Assembly: GCA_964384805.1 (NCBI GenBank) | Contig: CAYLLO010000002.1 | Location: forward strand, 1-64,000 | From: HGM10611 sp964384805 | Lineage (GTDB): Bacteria; Bacillota_I; Bacilli_A; ML615J-28; CAG-313 | Length of the DNA: 64,000 bases | Direction: 5' to 3' | Shown: piece by piece, positions 54,421 to 63,235 of the stretch | Layout: each line of letters starts with the position of its first letter | How positions within the stretch are numbered: the first letter of the stretch is position 1 | Translations under genes and position numbers: made by a program | The notes under the pieces: generated by a model | Seen by the model: only the letters and a program-made list of their open reading frames with translations | The model's database searches: none | Told to the model about the DNA's origin: nothing

Positions 54421-55308
54421 TTAAATTATACTTACAATTTTACTTTTAAAATACTTGCTTTCAAATTCTTCATATTTTATTAACTTGTATGCTGCTCTAG
54501 CATAATCATAATGTTTACAATCTATATATTGAATTATCAAATTTTGAATATACCTTGCTTGCCTATATTCATCTAGTTCTTTATTCCAATCTTCGAACGA
54601 ACCCATTAATACATTTGTATTATGATATTCTTTTAACCTTTCCTCTTTATCATTTACATTTAATACATTTGAGTAATACTCTAGGAGTTTAAAACTATCT
54701 TCAAGTACACTATTATCAATTATATTATATTTAAAGTTAAACGATATTAAAGAGACATAATAGCAAAGCTTAAACCATTTTATTATTTTATAATTATCAA
54801 ATTTTTCAATTATAAATCTCATTTTATCTAAAGCATCTTTTTTTATTTCTTTATTCGTATTTAATTGATGACTATATGTTGCAGTTCTTAAAACATTAAA
54901 AGTAATATTAACATTTGATTCATCAATAACTAGTTTATTCATTATCTCAAAATATAAATTATCCCAATACTCTCCATAACCACCATTTATTAATGTTAAT
55001 CTTTGGGTACTATCTACTAATAAAAGCAATTTATATTTTAGCTCTTTATTCACCAAAAAAGTTTCAAATTTTTTATGGTTATTATATGTTTCATTTGCTT
55101 TTCTTTGAAGTGCATAGTTATCTGATATATTCCAATATGCCCACATTATTAATTCATCATTTATACTATCGATAGTTAAAAAATCTTCTAGCAATTCACA
55201 TACTTGTTGTTGACGTTCATTCGATTTATTTAAATTATTACACGGATTTTTATAGTCAGTTAATTTATAATATTGATCTATAACATTTTTAATATCTTTA
55301 GAATACAT
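54421..55308 (-). CDS. Hypothetical helical protein
   Basis: 295 residues, no signal peptide or membrane helix, rich in Tyr, Asn, Lys and Leu. The pattern of amphipathic helices suggests an all-alpha fold, perhaps TPR-like, but I recognise no family and no catalytic motif. Codon use resembles its neighbours. It lies upstream of the GNAT gene in the same direction, in the accessory block. Confidence 0.6.
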   Translation of the reverse strand: MYSKDIKNVIDQYYKLTDYKNPCNNLNKSNERQQQVCELLEDFLTIDSINDELIMWAYWNISDNYALQRKANETYNNHKKFETFLVNKELKYKLLLLVDSTQRLTLINGGYGEYWDNLYFEIMNKLVIDESNVNITFNVLRTATYSHQLNTNKEIKKDALDKMRFIIEKFDNYKIIKWFKLCYYVSLISFNFKYNIIDNSVLEDSFKLLEYYSNVLNVNDKEERLKEYHNTNVLMGSFEDWNKELDEYRQARYIQNLIIQYIDCKHYDYARAAYKLIKYEEFESKYFKSKIVSII

Positions 55309-55363
55309 AGTAAACTCCTCTAATATGTTTTATTTTACTACATTTCTCCATTTATTTCTACTA

Positions 55364-55413
55364 AAAAGCCAGTTAGCTTTTTATACTTTTACTAAGTTCC
55401 TAACTGGTTTTTT
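55364..55413 (-). terminator. Terminator of the ABC exporter operon
   Basis: AAAAGCCAGTTAG (55364-55376) and CTAACTGGTTTTTT (55400-55413): 8-bp GC-containing core plus A-T pairs, T run on the minus strand, directly after the second exporter gene. Confidence 0.85.
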
Positions 55414-55415
55414 AA

Positions 55416-57245
55416 TTAATTATAATATTGTGCTTGTGCATTCCATAGTTCAAAGTATTTTGAATTCTCATCTTTCACAAGTTCATCGTGATTTCCTACT
55501 TGAACAAGATTACCTTCATGAAGTACTGCAATCTTATCACAAAATCTACAAGATGATAATCTATGAGAAATATAAATAGCTGTCTTATCTTTAACCATCT
55601 CATTAAATTTGTTATATACTTCTTGTTCTGATATTGGATCAAGGGATGCTGTTGGTTCATCTAAAACTACAAATGGTGCATCTTTATATAAAGCTCTTGC
55701 AATTGCAAGTTTTTGTTTTTCTCCCATTGATAATTCAATGCCATCATTATCATATATTTTACTAATAATTGTTTCTATACCATTGGGTAATTTTTTTAAC
55801 TTTTCACCAAATCCCGCTTGTTCTAAACACTTAACCACTTTATCCTTATCCCCATTTAATGAACAAGATACATTATCATTAATTGAAAATCCAAAAATAT
55901 AAAAGTCTTGGAATACAACCGAAAATATTGATTGATATTCATCATAATCATATTTTTTAATATCAATGCCATTTAAAGTAATTACACCTTCAGTTGGTTC
56001 ATATAATCGTGAAAGTAATTTAATTAATGTAGTTTTACCACTACCATTCATTCCAACTATTGCTAAACGTTCACCAATTTTAAATTTAAATGATACATTC
56101 TTTAGCGCCCAAAAGTCCGTTTTAGGATATTTGAATGATACATTTTTAAATTCAATTTCATATTCATTATCACTTCTTTTTTCAATCGGTAGTGTTCCCA
56201 AATATCGATCATCTGGTAAATCATAATAATCAAATAGTAATTTTAAGAATTGATTGTTATAAACTAATCCACCAATATGATTAACTAAAGATGAAACACC
56301 AGTTACAAATCTTGTGATTGTAGCAACATAAAGCATAAAATCACCAACCATTATTGATTTGGTATATATTTTTCCTGCTATATAAATCATCACAACTATT
56401 GTTTGTAATATATCAAATGTTTTCAATATTATTGCAGTTTTAGTTTGAATTCTATTAGCTTCTCTAATATAAAAATCTTTTTCTGCAATTCTTGCTTCAA
56501 TATCATGTATAACATCATTTATACCATTTACATATGAACTATAACCATAAGTTGACATCGTATTCATTAAAAGAGTATTGTCTTTTTCTAATTGCTTATA
56601 TAAATCATTTATTTTCTTTTGACATTTAATCAAAATTATCATACTCATCGTAATACTTAAAACCATGACTAAAATAATAACAATAAATGAATATGGACTA
56701 TTAATAAAACCAACTATACCTTTATATTGGATTTGACTATTAGTTATAAATAGTGATATCGTTAAAACTATAGCAGTTATTATGTTCACAAAAGCATAAA
56801 CTAATGCCTGTGCTACATACATTAAACGATTTATACCTGCTCCTGTTGCATTTTGATAGTTATAAATTTGTTGTTTCATTTTTTCAACATCACTATCTTC
56901 TAGATATGTATATTTCATTTTATTTTGATATTCTAACATATTAAATGCAATAGAATGATAAGCATAATTATTATGCAATGAATACTGAACATTAATTATT
57001 TTTCTAATAATCGATAATATTAAAAATCCAACAATAGTAATTAATACTAACATTATCAATCTATCTAAATTTTTTGTTGCTGCCAATTCATTAACAATTA
57101 ATGCAGACATATAAATCGGAAAATATGGTACTAAACAATCAATTATAGCTCTTATTATAGACCACTTCATGAATTTTGGACATATCTTAAATAATAATTT
57201 ATATCCACGAACTATTAATAAAAAATTTGATTCTTTTTTATTCAT
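55416..57245 (-). CDS. ABC exporter half-transporter, second of a pair
   Basis: Type I exporter with about six membrane helices (about 25-320) and an ATPase domain: GMNGSGKTTLIKLL (Walker A), ELSMGEKQKLAIARAL (signature, LSMGE instead of LSGGQ), VVLDEPTASLDP (Walker B) and YISHRLSS (H loop). The changed signature suggests an asymmetric heterodimer with the preceding gene. AGGAGG sets the ATG at 57245, overlapping that gene by 8 nt. Cargo is probably a peptide or small molecule; regulation by the nearby LytTR system favours a peptide or antibiotic role (inference). Confidence 0.92.
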   Translation of the reverse strand: MNKKESNFLLIVRGYKLLFKICPKFMKWSIIRAIIDCLVPYFPIYMSALIVNELAATKNLDRLIMLVLITIVGFLILSIIRKIINVQYSLHNNYAYHSIAFNMLEYQNKMKYTYLEDSDVEKMKQQIYNYQNATGAGINRLMYVAQALVYAFVNIITAIVLTISLFITNSQIQYKGIVGFINSPYSFIVIILVMVLSITMSMIILIKCQKKINDLYKQLEKDNTLLMNTMSTYGYSSYVNGINDVIHDIEARIAEKDFYIREANRIQTKTAIILKTFDILQTIVVMIYIAGKIYTKSIMVGDFMLYVATITRFVTGVSSLVNHIGGLVYNNQFLKLLFDYYDLPDDRYLGTLPIEKRSDNEYEIEFKNVSFKYPKTDFWALKNVSFKFKIGERLAIVGMNGSGKTTLIKLLSRLYEPTEGVITLNGIDIKKYDYDEYQSIFSVVFQDFYIFGFSINDNVSCSLNGDKDKVVKCLEQAGFGEKLKKLPNGIETIISKIYDNDGIELSMGEKQKLAIARALYKDAPFVVLDEPTASLDPISEQEVYNKFNEMVKDKTAIYISHRLSSCRFCDKIAVLHEGNLVQVGNHDELVKDENSKYFELWNAQAQYYN

Positions 57246-59061
57246 TTTGATAGTCCTCCTTATAATATTTGCTTTGAACATCGAATAATTCTTTATATCC
57301 TTTCCCGAGTGTAACTAATTCATCATGACTACCGAGTTCAGCTATCTTTTTGTCTTTAAGGAATATAATCCTATCACAAAATCTTGTTGAAGCCAAGCGA
57401 TGTGAAATAAATATTGAGGTTGTATAATTAGCTATTTGGTTATACTTTTGATACATTTCACTTTCAGCAATAGGATCTAGTGCACTTGTTGGTTCATCCA
57501 AAATAAGTACTGAATGCTTTTTATAAATAGCCCTAGCTAATATTAATTTTTGTATTTCACCACCGGAAAGCTCTATACCATTTTCAAAAACTCTTTTATT
57601 AATGGGAGTTTTTTCTTTTTCTGGTAACAACATTACTTTTTCATACAAACCTGATAATTTTAAACATTCCATTAATCTATTATAATCTTTTTCTTCCTTA
57701 ATACAAATATTATCTTCGATTGAAGCGGGAACGATTGAATTAACCTGACTAACATAACTAAACATTGAATATAATTCCCATTTATTATAATCCAATATAT
57801 TGTGTCCATTTAATATTACTTCACCTTCAGTTGGTAAAAGTAATCCACACATTAACATTGTTAAAGTCGTTTTCCCAGCTCCATTAAGCCCTACAACTGC
57901 AAGTTTCTCTCCTGCTCTAATTTTCAAATTAATATTTTTTAATGTATAATCTTCATTTTGAGGATATTTATATGAAACATTTTTAAATTCAATTTCAATA
58001 GGATTATCAAGTTCAGCTTTTAATCCCCCTTCTTCTTTTAATACATTAGGAATATCTAAGTATTCACGTAAATGTGATGTTTGAATTGAACCTTCATAAA
58101 TTTCACCCCATGAATTGATTATACTAACTAATAATTCAGAAATGGCAGTAACAGCTGAAAAGTTTAAAACAAACTCTGATGCATTTAACTCTCCATTTAA
58201 AACCATTTTTATTAAGAAAAAATACGCAAATCCATCTCTCAAAAATACCATTATATAACTTACTAATGCCACCATAAAACTTCTTCTTTCAGTTTCATAA
58301 TGTTCCTCAACAGTTTGTTTCATTAATTTTTTTGTTAATTGTTTAAAATAACCAACTAAACTAAATAATCTAATATCTTTACCACAACGATAATCTCTAT
58401 TTACATAGTAGTTTAAGTAACTCATTTTTTTATTAGTTATTGCTCTTTTTTTCCAAGTTTTACCATTTTGATTTTTCTCCCATTTTAGCATAAGGTAATT
58501 AAATATTACCCCAACAATTACAATTACCATTATCAAAGGATTAATAAAACTTACAATAGTTCCAAATAAAATAAATGCAAGTATTTGATACACAATGTAA
58601 GAAAAACGAATTGGATAATTAACACCAGCTGTATGGTTATTTTGAACAGCTTGTCTAGCATAATTTTCTTTTTCCTTAAAATCTTTTTCAAGAGTTAAAA
58701 AATAATCTCTTCTAAGCTCAACTTTTGAAAATTGCGCTCTTAATCTTCCACAAATAAGCAGTACTGCTGAATCAGTTTTATTGTCAACTATTGATTTAAT
58801 AATATCTATAATATACTGAATTACAAGTATTAGCAATATTCCTAAAACAATTTTTTCAAAGTCAGAAAATTTTGAAAACAAATCAATAACATAAGAAGGT
58901 AAATATACACTAATTGCTTTTGCTATTAAACTAATTGGTATTATTAATAAACCTGAAAGTACCAAGAACTTATCATATTTCCATATATTTTTATAAGCAT
59001 AAATAACATTTGAAAATAGTCCATACTTAGGTTTATCTTTTTTTGTTTTATTTTTCTTCAT
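57238..59061 (-). CDS. ABC exporter half-transporter, first of a pair
   Basis: 607-residue type I exporter. After a Lys-rich start come about six membrane helices and an ATPase with GLNGAGKTTLTMLM (Walker A), ELSGGEIQKLILARA (signature close to consensus), LILDEPTSALDP (Walker B) and FISHRLAS (H loop). It is the first gene of the exporter operon, preceded by a TATAAT -10 (59091-59096), a weak -35 and a 21-bp-spaced direct repeat. Partner of the downstream half-transporter. Confidence 0.92.
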   Translation of the reverse strand: MKKNKTKKDKPKYGLFSNVIYAYKNIWKYDKFLVLSGLLIIPISLIAKAISVYLPSYVIDLFSKFSDFEKIVLGILLILVIQYIIDIIKSIVDNKTDSAVLLICGRLRAQFSKVELRRDYFLTLEKDFKEKENYARQAVQNNHTAGVNYPIRFSYIVYQILAFILFGTIVSFINPLIMVIVIVGVIFNYLMLKWEKNQNGKTWKKRAITNKKMSYLNYYVNRDYRCGKDIRLFSLVGYFKQLTKKLMKQTVEEHYETERRSFMVALVSYIMVFLRDGFAYFFLIKMVLNGELNASEFVLNFSAVTAISELLVSIINSWGEIYEGSIQTSHLREYLDIPNVLKEEGGLKAELDNPIEIEFKNVSYKYPQNEDYTLKNINLKIRAGEKLAVVGLNGAGKTTLTMLMCGLLLPTEGEVILNGHNILDYNKWELYSMFSYVSQVNSIVPASIEDNICIKEEKDYNRLMECLKLSGLYEKVMLLPEKEKTPINKRVFENGIELSGGEIQKLILARAIYKKHSVLILDEPTSALDPIAESEMYQKYNQIANYTTSIFISHRLASTRFCDRIIFLKDKKIAELGSHDELVTLGKGYKELFDVQSKYYKEDYQNE

Positions 59062-59090
59062 AAATATAACCTCCGAATCTATACATTTAT

Positions 59091-59155
59091 ATTATACTTA
59101 TTAATTTTAATAATTTAAAAAACGTGCACGAAATGTCGATTATTGTGCACGAAAT
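59091..59155 (-). promoter_or_regulatory. Promoter and LytTR-type operator of the ABC exporter operon
   Basis: GTGCACGAAAT occurs exactly at 59124-59134 and 59145-59155, 21 bp start to start, the period of LytTR response-regulator sites. A TATAAT -10 is at 59091-59096 and the poor -35 (TTTAAA) lies a few bases from the proximal repeat, as expected for an activated promoter. Confidence 0.75.
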
Positions 59156-59158
59156 TTT

Positions 59159-59833
59159 CTATAGTGGTAACATTACTTCAGTTGCAAAAACACCTTCTTC
59201 ATTTTGACGATTAATGTACCCATTATATTTATTAACAATATTATCTACGCGAATTAGTCCAAATCCATGCGAATTAGATTCTTTTGTAGTATGATAAGTC
59301 TTTCCTATTTTTTTAATCTTTCCACCATTGGAATTTTGAACAGAAATATATAATTGCTCTTTAAATATGTCTACATAAACTCTTATAAATCTATCACTAG
59401 GATTATCCAGTTTCATACAAGCTTCAATAGCATTATCAAGCAAATTACCAATTATGACGCATAAATCAATTTCTAATATTTTTAACTCTTTTGGAACAAT
59501 AGCTTTTGCGTTAACATTGATTTTTTTTGATTTAGCAAGTGATATCTTACTATTTAAAATTGCATCAACCATTACATTACCTGTCTTAATTACTCTATCG
59601 ACTATTGTTAAATCTTTATCTAAATTATTTAAGTATTGTTCTAATTCTTTTGTCTTTTCCATTTGAAGATATGCTTTCATAGTCTGTATATGATTATGAT
59701 AATCGTGTCTCCATCCTCTCATCGTTCGATACATATTTTCAACTTCAGCATATTGTTTATTTATTAGATCATTTTGGTATTTAGTGATTCTTTTATCTAT
59801 CATTTTACCAAATAAAAAGTTAAATAAGCCCAT
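59159..59833 (-). CDS. GHKL-type histidine kinase without membrane sensor
   Basis: 224 residues of AgrC/CitA-like kinase core. WRHDYHNHIQTM holds the phospho-acceptor His (about 43), IIGNLLDNAIEACMKL is the N box and HGFGLIRVDNIVNKYNG the G box. AgrC-type kinases have six N-terminal membrane helices; here only about 30 mostly polar residues precede the dimerisation helix, so the sensor is missing. It might sense in the cytosol, dock on a membrane partner such as the exporter, or be a truncated survivor. It lies 3 bp after the LytTR regulator. Confidence 0.9.
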   Translation of the reverse strand: MGLFNFLFGKMIDKRITKYQNDLINKQYAEVENMYRTMRGWRHDYHNHIQTMKAYLQMEKTKELEQYLNNLDKDLTIVDRVIKTGNVMVDAILNSKISLAKSKKINVNAKAIVPKELKILEIDLCVIIGNLLDNAIEACMKLDNPSDRFIRVYVDIFKEQLYISVQNSNGGKIKKIGKTYHTTKESNSHGFGLIRVDNIVNKYNGYINRQNEEGVFATEVMLPL

Positions 59834-59836
59834 AAA

Positions 59837-60544
59837 TTATACGCCTCTATAATAACTGATAAATGCTTTATTAACATCTTCAAAATTATTTTTTGCCATT
59901 GGTATTTCTTTATTATCATCTAGTACAACATTATTCTTGCTTATTGATTTAACGTATTTAAGATTAACAACATATGAACGATGAGGCACAATAAAACTAT
60001 TATCAAGTTCTTCCACAAATTTATTTATACCTATTTTTACTGTATATTCTTTTTCATCAACTGTATAAATACTTAGATAATGCCCAAATGATTCAACATA
60101 TATAATATCAGCTAATTTAATAATAATGTTTTGTCCATCAACTTTAATTATTATATTTGTTTCTTTCTTTAATAGTAAATTAACCGCTTTATCTAGTACT
60201 TGATGTAGCTTTTCTTTTGATACAGGTTTCATTAAATAGTGTAAAGCTGATACATCATATCCCATTGACATATAATCAACAAAGCCTGTTATAAAAATAA
60301 TCTGTACTCTTTCATTATCTTTACGTACTTTTTGAGCTAGTTCAATACCATTGATTTTATCCATTTCAATATCAAGGAGTAAAATATCATATTCTTTATT
60401 ATCTTCATAATCAAATAAAAAAGATTCAGCATTATGAAATGTTTTAATATTTAGTTTTTCACTTTTTTTCCATAATTTAATAATTGTTAGTAAGTATTCT
60501 CTTTGAACTTGTTCATCATCAATTATCGCAATATTATAATTCAT
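59837..60544 (-). CDS. LytTR response regulator (AgrA-like)
   Basis: Receiver domain with IAIIDDEQVQ acidic pair, LLLDIEM phospho-acceptor Asp (about 55), IFITGF and MKPVSKEKLH, followed by a LytTR domain (IIYVESFGHYLSIYTVDEKE, FIVPHRSYVVNLKYVKSI). The start is uncertain: the ATG at 60544 has no good ribosome binding site; a TTG six codons upstream is possible, and AAAGGAGA is too far away. It should be phosphorylated by the adjacent GHKL kinase and bind the 21-bp repeat at the exporter promoter. Confidence 0.92.
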   Translation of the reverse strand: MNYNIAIIDDEQVQREYLLTIIKLWKKSEKLNIKTFHNAESFLFDYEDNKEYDILLLDIEMDKINGIELAQKVRKDNERVQIIFITGFVDYMSMGYDVSALHYLMKPVSKEKLHQVLDKAVNLLLKKETNIIIKVDGQNIIIKLADIIYVESFGHYLSIYTVDEKEYTVKIGINKFVEELDNSFIVPHRSYVVNLKYVKSISKNNVVLDDNKEIPMAKNNFEDVNKAFISYYRGV

Positions 60545-60639
60545 ACTAAATTTGTCGAGCAAACAACTTATTGTCTACACTTCTCCTTTCATTTTATACT
60601 ATTTTAAAATATCATAATGTGGTTAGTATAAATATTAGA

Positions 60640-60817
60640 ACAAAATTGAGGATATTTAACTTGACATTTATAATTATCTATCAAGGTGACAAAATCAATT
60701 TCATATAAATATTCATAATTATCTTTTGTAAATTCTCTAACTAAATATGTTTTTCCTACTTGTTTTGCTATATATGTCATTAATGTTATAAATGTTTTAA
60801 TATGCTTATTTTCCTTC
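60640..60817 (-). pseudogene. Fragment of an AAA-family (DUF4143-type) ATPase
   Basis: A minus-strand frame reads IAKQVGKTYLVREFTKDNYE, then YLYEIDF, resembling the Walker A region (usually GARQVGKTxLxREF) and following strand of the large ATPases with a DUF4143 C-terminus. The first Gly of the P-loop is missing, a TAG precedes at about 60818, and the rest of the about 400-residue protein is absent. It is a remnant. Assignment rests on about 27 residues. Confidence 0.5.
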
Positions 60818-60951
60818 TAATTTAATAATTCATTGATTAATTTTCTTTTTATAATAAGCAACCTAAAGACATTTATATCATAACGCAGTTTCGAAAAAAA
60901 TGCAAATTTTATGTACAATATATTCAGAAAAAATATAAAAAGACTATTCCT

Positions 60952-61089
60952 TTAAAATTGATCCACATCATCATTTAGATAAGACATCAGCATTTTCACT
61001 CCAAAATAAAACCCTGCTACAACCCTTAAAATGAGTGCTAAAATCTGCGATTGTTTGTTTATGTAATATTTGTTTGATGATTTTACTTT
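60952..61089 (-). pseudogene. Short hydrophobic frame, probable gene remnant
   Basis: About 45 codons on the minus strand without a proper start include ILALILRVVAGFYFGVKMLM and end NDDVDQF, looking like a membrane-helix C-terminus. It lies between two other remnants. It could be the end of a lost membrane protein; chance is not excluded. Confidence 0.25.
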
Positions 61090-61244
61090 TTAAATTATTT
61101 TAACACATCATAAGTTGTGGAACAATGGAACTGGTTGATACTTGATTTTCTTATAGGTATACAAATAATAAATTTTAATTAATTAAAAATAACTATTCCT
61201 ATAATTCCTAGTACCTGTATATAGAATGATGAGTTTATAAGAAA

Positions 61245-61280
61245 AAAGCTAGCTAACCATTTTATTGGATAACTAGCTTT
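61245..61280 (-). terminator. Terminator after the exporter remnant
   Basis: AAAGCTAGCTAACC (61245-61258) and GGATAACTAGCTTT (61267-61280) pair on the minus strand with one G-U and one mismatch, then T6. It outlived the gene it served. Confidence 0.8.
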
Positions 61281-61285
61281 ATTTA

Positions 61286-61447
61286 TTAATTATAATACTC
61301 AGCTTGATCCATAAACATTTTTCTATATAGCCCTTCTTTGTTTTTCATTAATTCATTATGAGTTCCTATTTCAACAAGATTATATCCATCAAGCACTAGT
61401 ATTTTATCACTAAATATGCAACTTGACAAGCTATGTGAAATAAACAA
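61286..61447 (-). pseudogene. C-terminal remnant of a third ABC exporter
   Basis: 53 codons read ISHSLSSCIFSDKILVLDGY, then NLVEIGTHNELMKNKEGLYR and MDQAEYYN before the stop. This aligns with the last residues of the exporter at 55416 (ISHRLSSCRFCDKIAVL, NLVQVGNHDELV, NAQAQYYN), including the H-loop His. The membrane domain, Walker A and signature are absent. It is the stump of a deleted paralogue whose terminator also remains. Confidence 0.85.
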
Positions 61448-61635
61448 TGTTAATCTGACTGTTTTGTGATATATTCAAAATAGTAGTTTTATGAAATTTA
61501 CAATTTTATCATGTTTATAAATTTAAATTTTTTTGTACATTATTTTGTGGTTGTTAATAAAATCTTTTATGGTAATTTGTTCTATTTCACCCCAAAACCT
61601 CAAAGGATTTTACAGAACCAGTAGTTGTAAAATAA

Positions 61636-61675
61636 AAAGCCAGATAACCTTTTTGTGGAGTTGTTAACTGACTTT
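61636..61675 (-). terminator. Terminator of the sigma factor gene
   Basis: AAAGCCAGATAAC (61636-61648) pairs with GTTAACTGACTTT (61663-61675) on the minus-strand RNA at 12 of 13 positions (G-U allowed), followed by a T-rich tail. Confidence 0.8.
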
Positions 61676-61684
61676 AATTGGTTA

Positions 61685-63235
61685 TTATTTATAAATATAT
61701 GCTCCTACTGTATTAATAGTATTTTCATCATATTTTAACCATCCATCTTCTAATGCTTGATCTACTATGTAGCCTCGATTAATGTCCGAACATTCTTTCA
61801 ATAATGTTATGATTTCTTCTTTTAAATTAGTTAAAATTTCATTATTTTTATTGAATGATTTTCTTTTATTTAATATTAAGACATTAGGTATTACAACATC
61901 ATTATCATTTTTCAAATAGCCATAATTAATTAACTGATTTATATATCCTTTTTCACATTCATCAATTTTTCCATTACATACTAACCATAATGTATATGCA
62001 TCATTATAATTTATATTTTCAGGGGTTTTGTTATATAAATCTTTTACATAAAACTTATATTGTCCATAATGTATATCTAACTTAATATCTTTTTCATCCT
62101 CATATTTATACCCGTGTAAACCAACAAAATTAGGTACAGTAAAATCCACTGGATGTTCATATCCTGTTAAAGTCCAAGCACCATCATCTGGTCTTTGAGG
62201 CCTATCATCCTTGTAACTAACAGAACTATTTACAAACTTGCCATTTTTTGTTTCAAGCAATAAAAAATCAAACACTTTTACAAGTAAAGTCCATTTAGCA
62301 TTTACATATCCTATATACTCAAAATTAACTTTTCCTGTATCTTCTTTAATAAACAAATCTATCATTTCACATATTTTATATGTTATTTGCTTTGATACTT
62401 TAGTGTTTATTTCATATTGTTTGAATTGTTCTTCTTTACTTAAAATTTTAAAATTAGTTTCATATTTATTTCCAATCTTTTTTAACAACTCCTCTTTACA
62501 TAAAAATTCTAATTCATCTTCCATATAAGGAAGCGCAATTCCTAACTCTAATGCAAGTTGTTCAACAGTTTGAGGATTTTCGTATACTTCTAAAAAAATA
62601 TTTTTGTATAATAAATGCGTAATAATTGACCATGGTTGTCCCTTTTTACCATCTTTGCCATTCATTACAAAACCAATATTTTCAGGATTATAACTTCTTT
62701 TACCAAACTTTCTTGTCATGTTCATACCTTCTTTCAATACATTTCTAGCTCTATGCAAACGTTGATGTATTGCATCAACCGAAAGATCTTGTGATTTTGC
62801 AATGTCTTTTATACTTTTGTTTTCTAAATAATAAGCAACTATAATATTACGGTATTCACTTTTTATAAACGCTAACTCCCTTCTTAAAAGTGCTAACTGT
62901 TCATCGTATATCATTTCATTTATGACATTAGTTGTATCGTCAACGATATCTTTATCATAAATGTCGACACTATTAATATTTTCTCTTCTAATACGTTTCT
63001 TAGTTGCCCATTTAGAATAAATATTACGTGCTATTTGCCATATCCAAGCAGAATAATTATCGGGAACTGTACCTTTGTTTAAACCATTAATTACATTTAA
63101 TGCAATATCTTGAGTTAAGTCTTCTGCATCTAACCTATTAGTTGTCTTTTTTAAGCAGAAATAAAATATCTTTCCCATATAATTATCAACAAAATCTTGA
63201 ACTAACTTATCACGCACATTCGTATTATCTAACAT
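61685..63235 (-). CDS. ECF-like sigma factor with a large C-terminal extension
   Basis: Residues about 10-180 are a sigma-70 family protein: region 2 (DAEDLTQDIALNVINGL, SAWIWQIARNIYSKW) and region 4 (IIVAYYLENKSIKDIAKSQ, then DLSVDAIHQRLHRARNVL). The following about 330 residues are not part of standard ECF factors. They begin with a winged-helix-like stretch (PQTVEQLALELGIALPYMED, then ELEFLCKEELLKKIGNKYE) and continue with an unknown region. The ATG at 63235 follows GGTGAG and is preferred to 63253. No anti-sigma gene is adjacent, so the extension may regulate it. Confidence 0.88.
   Translation of the reverse strand: MLDNTNVRDKLVQDFVDNYMGKIFYFCLKKTTNRLDAEDLTQDIALNVINGLNKGTVPDNYSAWIWQIARNIYSKWATKKRIRRENINSVDIYDKDIVDDTTNVINEMIYDEQLALLRRELAFIKSEYRNIIVAYYLENKSIKDIAKSQDLSVDAIHQRLHRARNVLKEGMNMTRKFGKRSYNPENIGFVMNGKDGKKGQPWSIITHLLYKNIFLEVYENPQTVEQLALELGIALPYMEDELEFLCKEELLKKIGNKYETNFKILSKEEQFKQYEINTKVSKQITYKICEMIDLFIKEDTGKVNFEYIGYVNAKWTLLVKVFDFLLLETKNGKFVNSSVSYKDDRPQRPDDGAWTLTGYEHPVDFTVPNFVGLHGYKYEDEKDIKLDIHYGQYKFYVKDLYNKTPENINYNDAYTLWLVCNGKIDECEKGYINQLINYGYLKNDNDVVIPNVLILNKRKSFNKNNEILTNLKEEIITLLKECSDINRGYIVDQALEDGWLKYDENTINTVGAYIYK

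Larger units (their letters stand above)
60545..61244. other. Decayed accessory DNA upstream of the response regulator
   Basis: About 700 bp without an intact gene. It holds an AAA ATPase fragment (60640-60817), a short hydrophobic frame (60952-61089) and otherwise AT-rich DNA. No AgrD-like signal peptide gene or transposase end was recognised. Confidence 0.6.

Noticed and set aside
60545..60640. Possible AgrD-like autoinducer gene before the response regulator
   Set aside because: No short frame with a ribosome binding site and an amphipathic leader was found.
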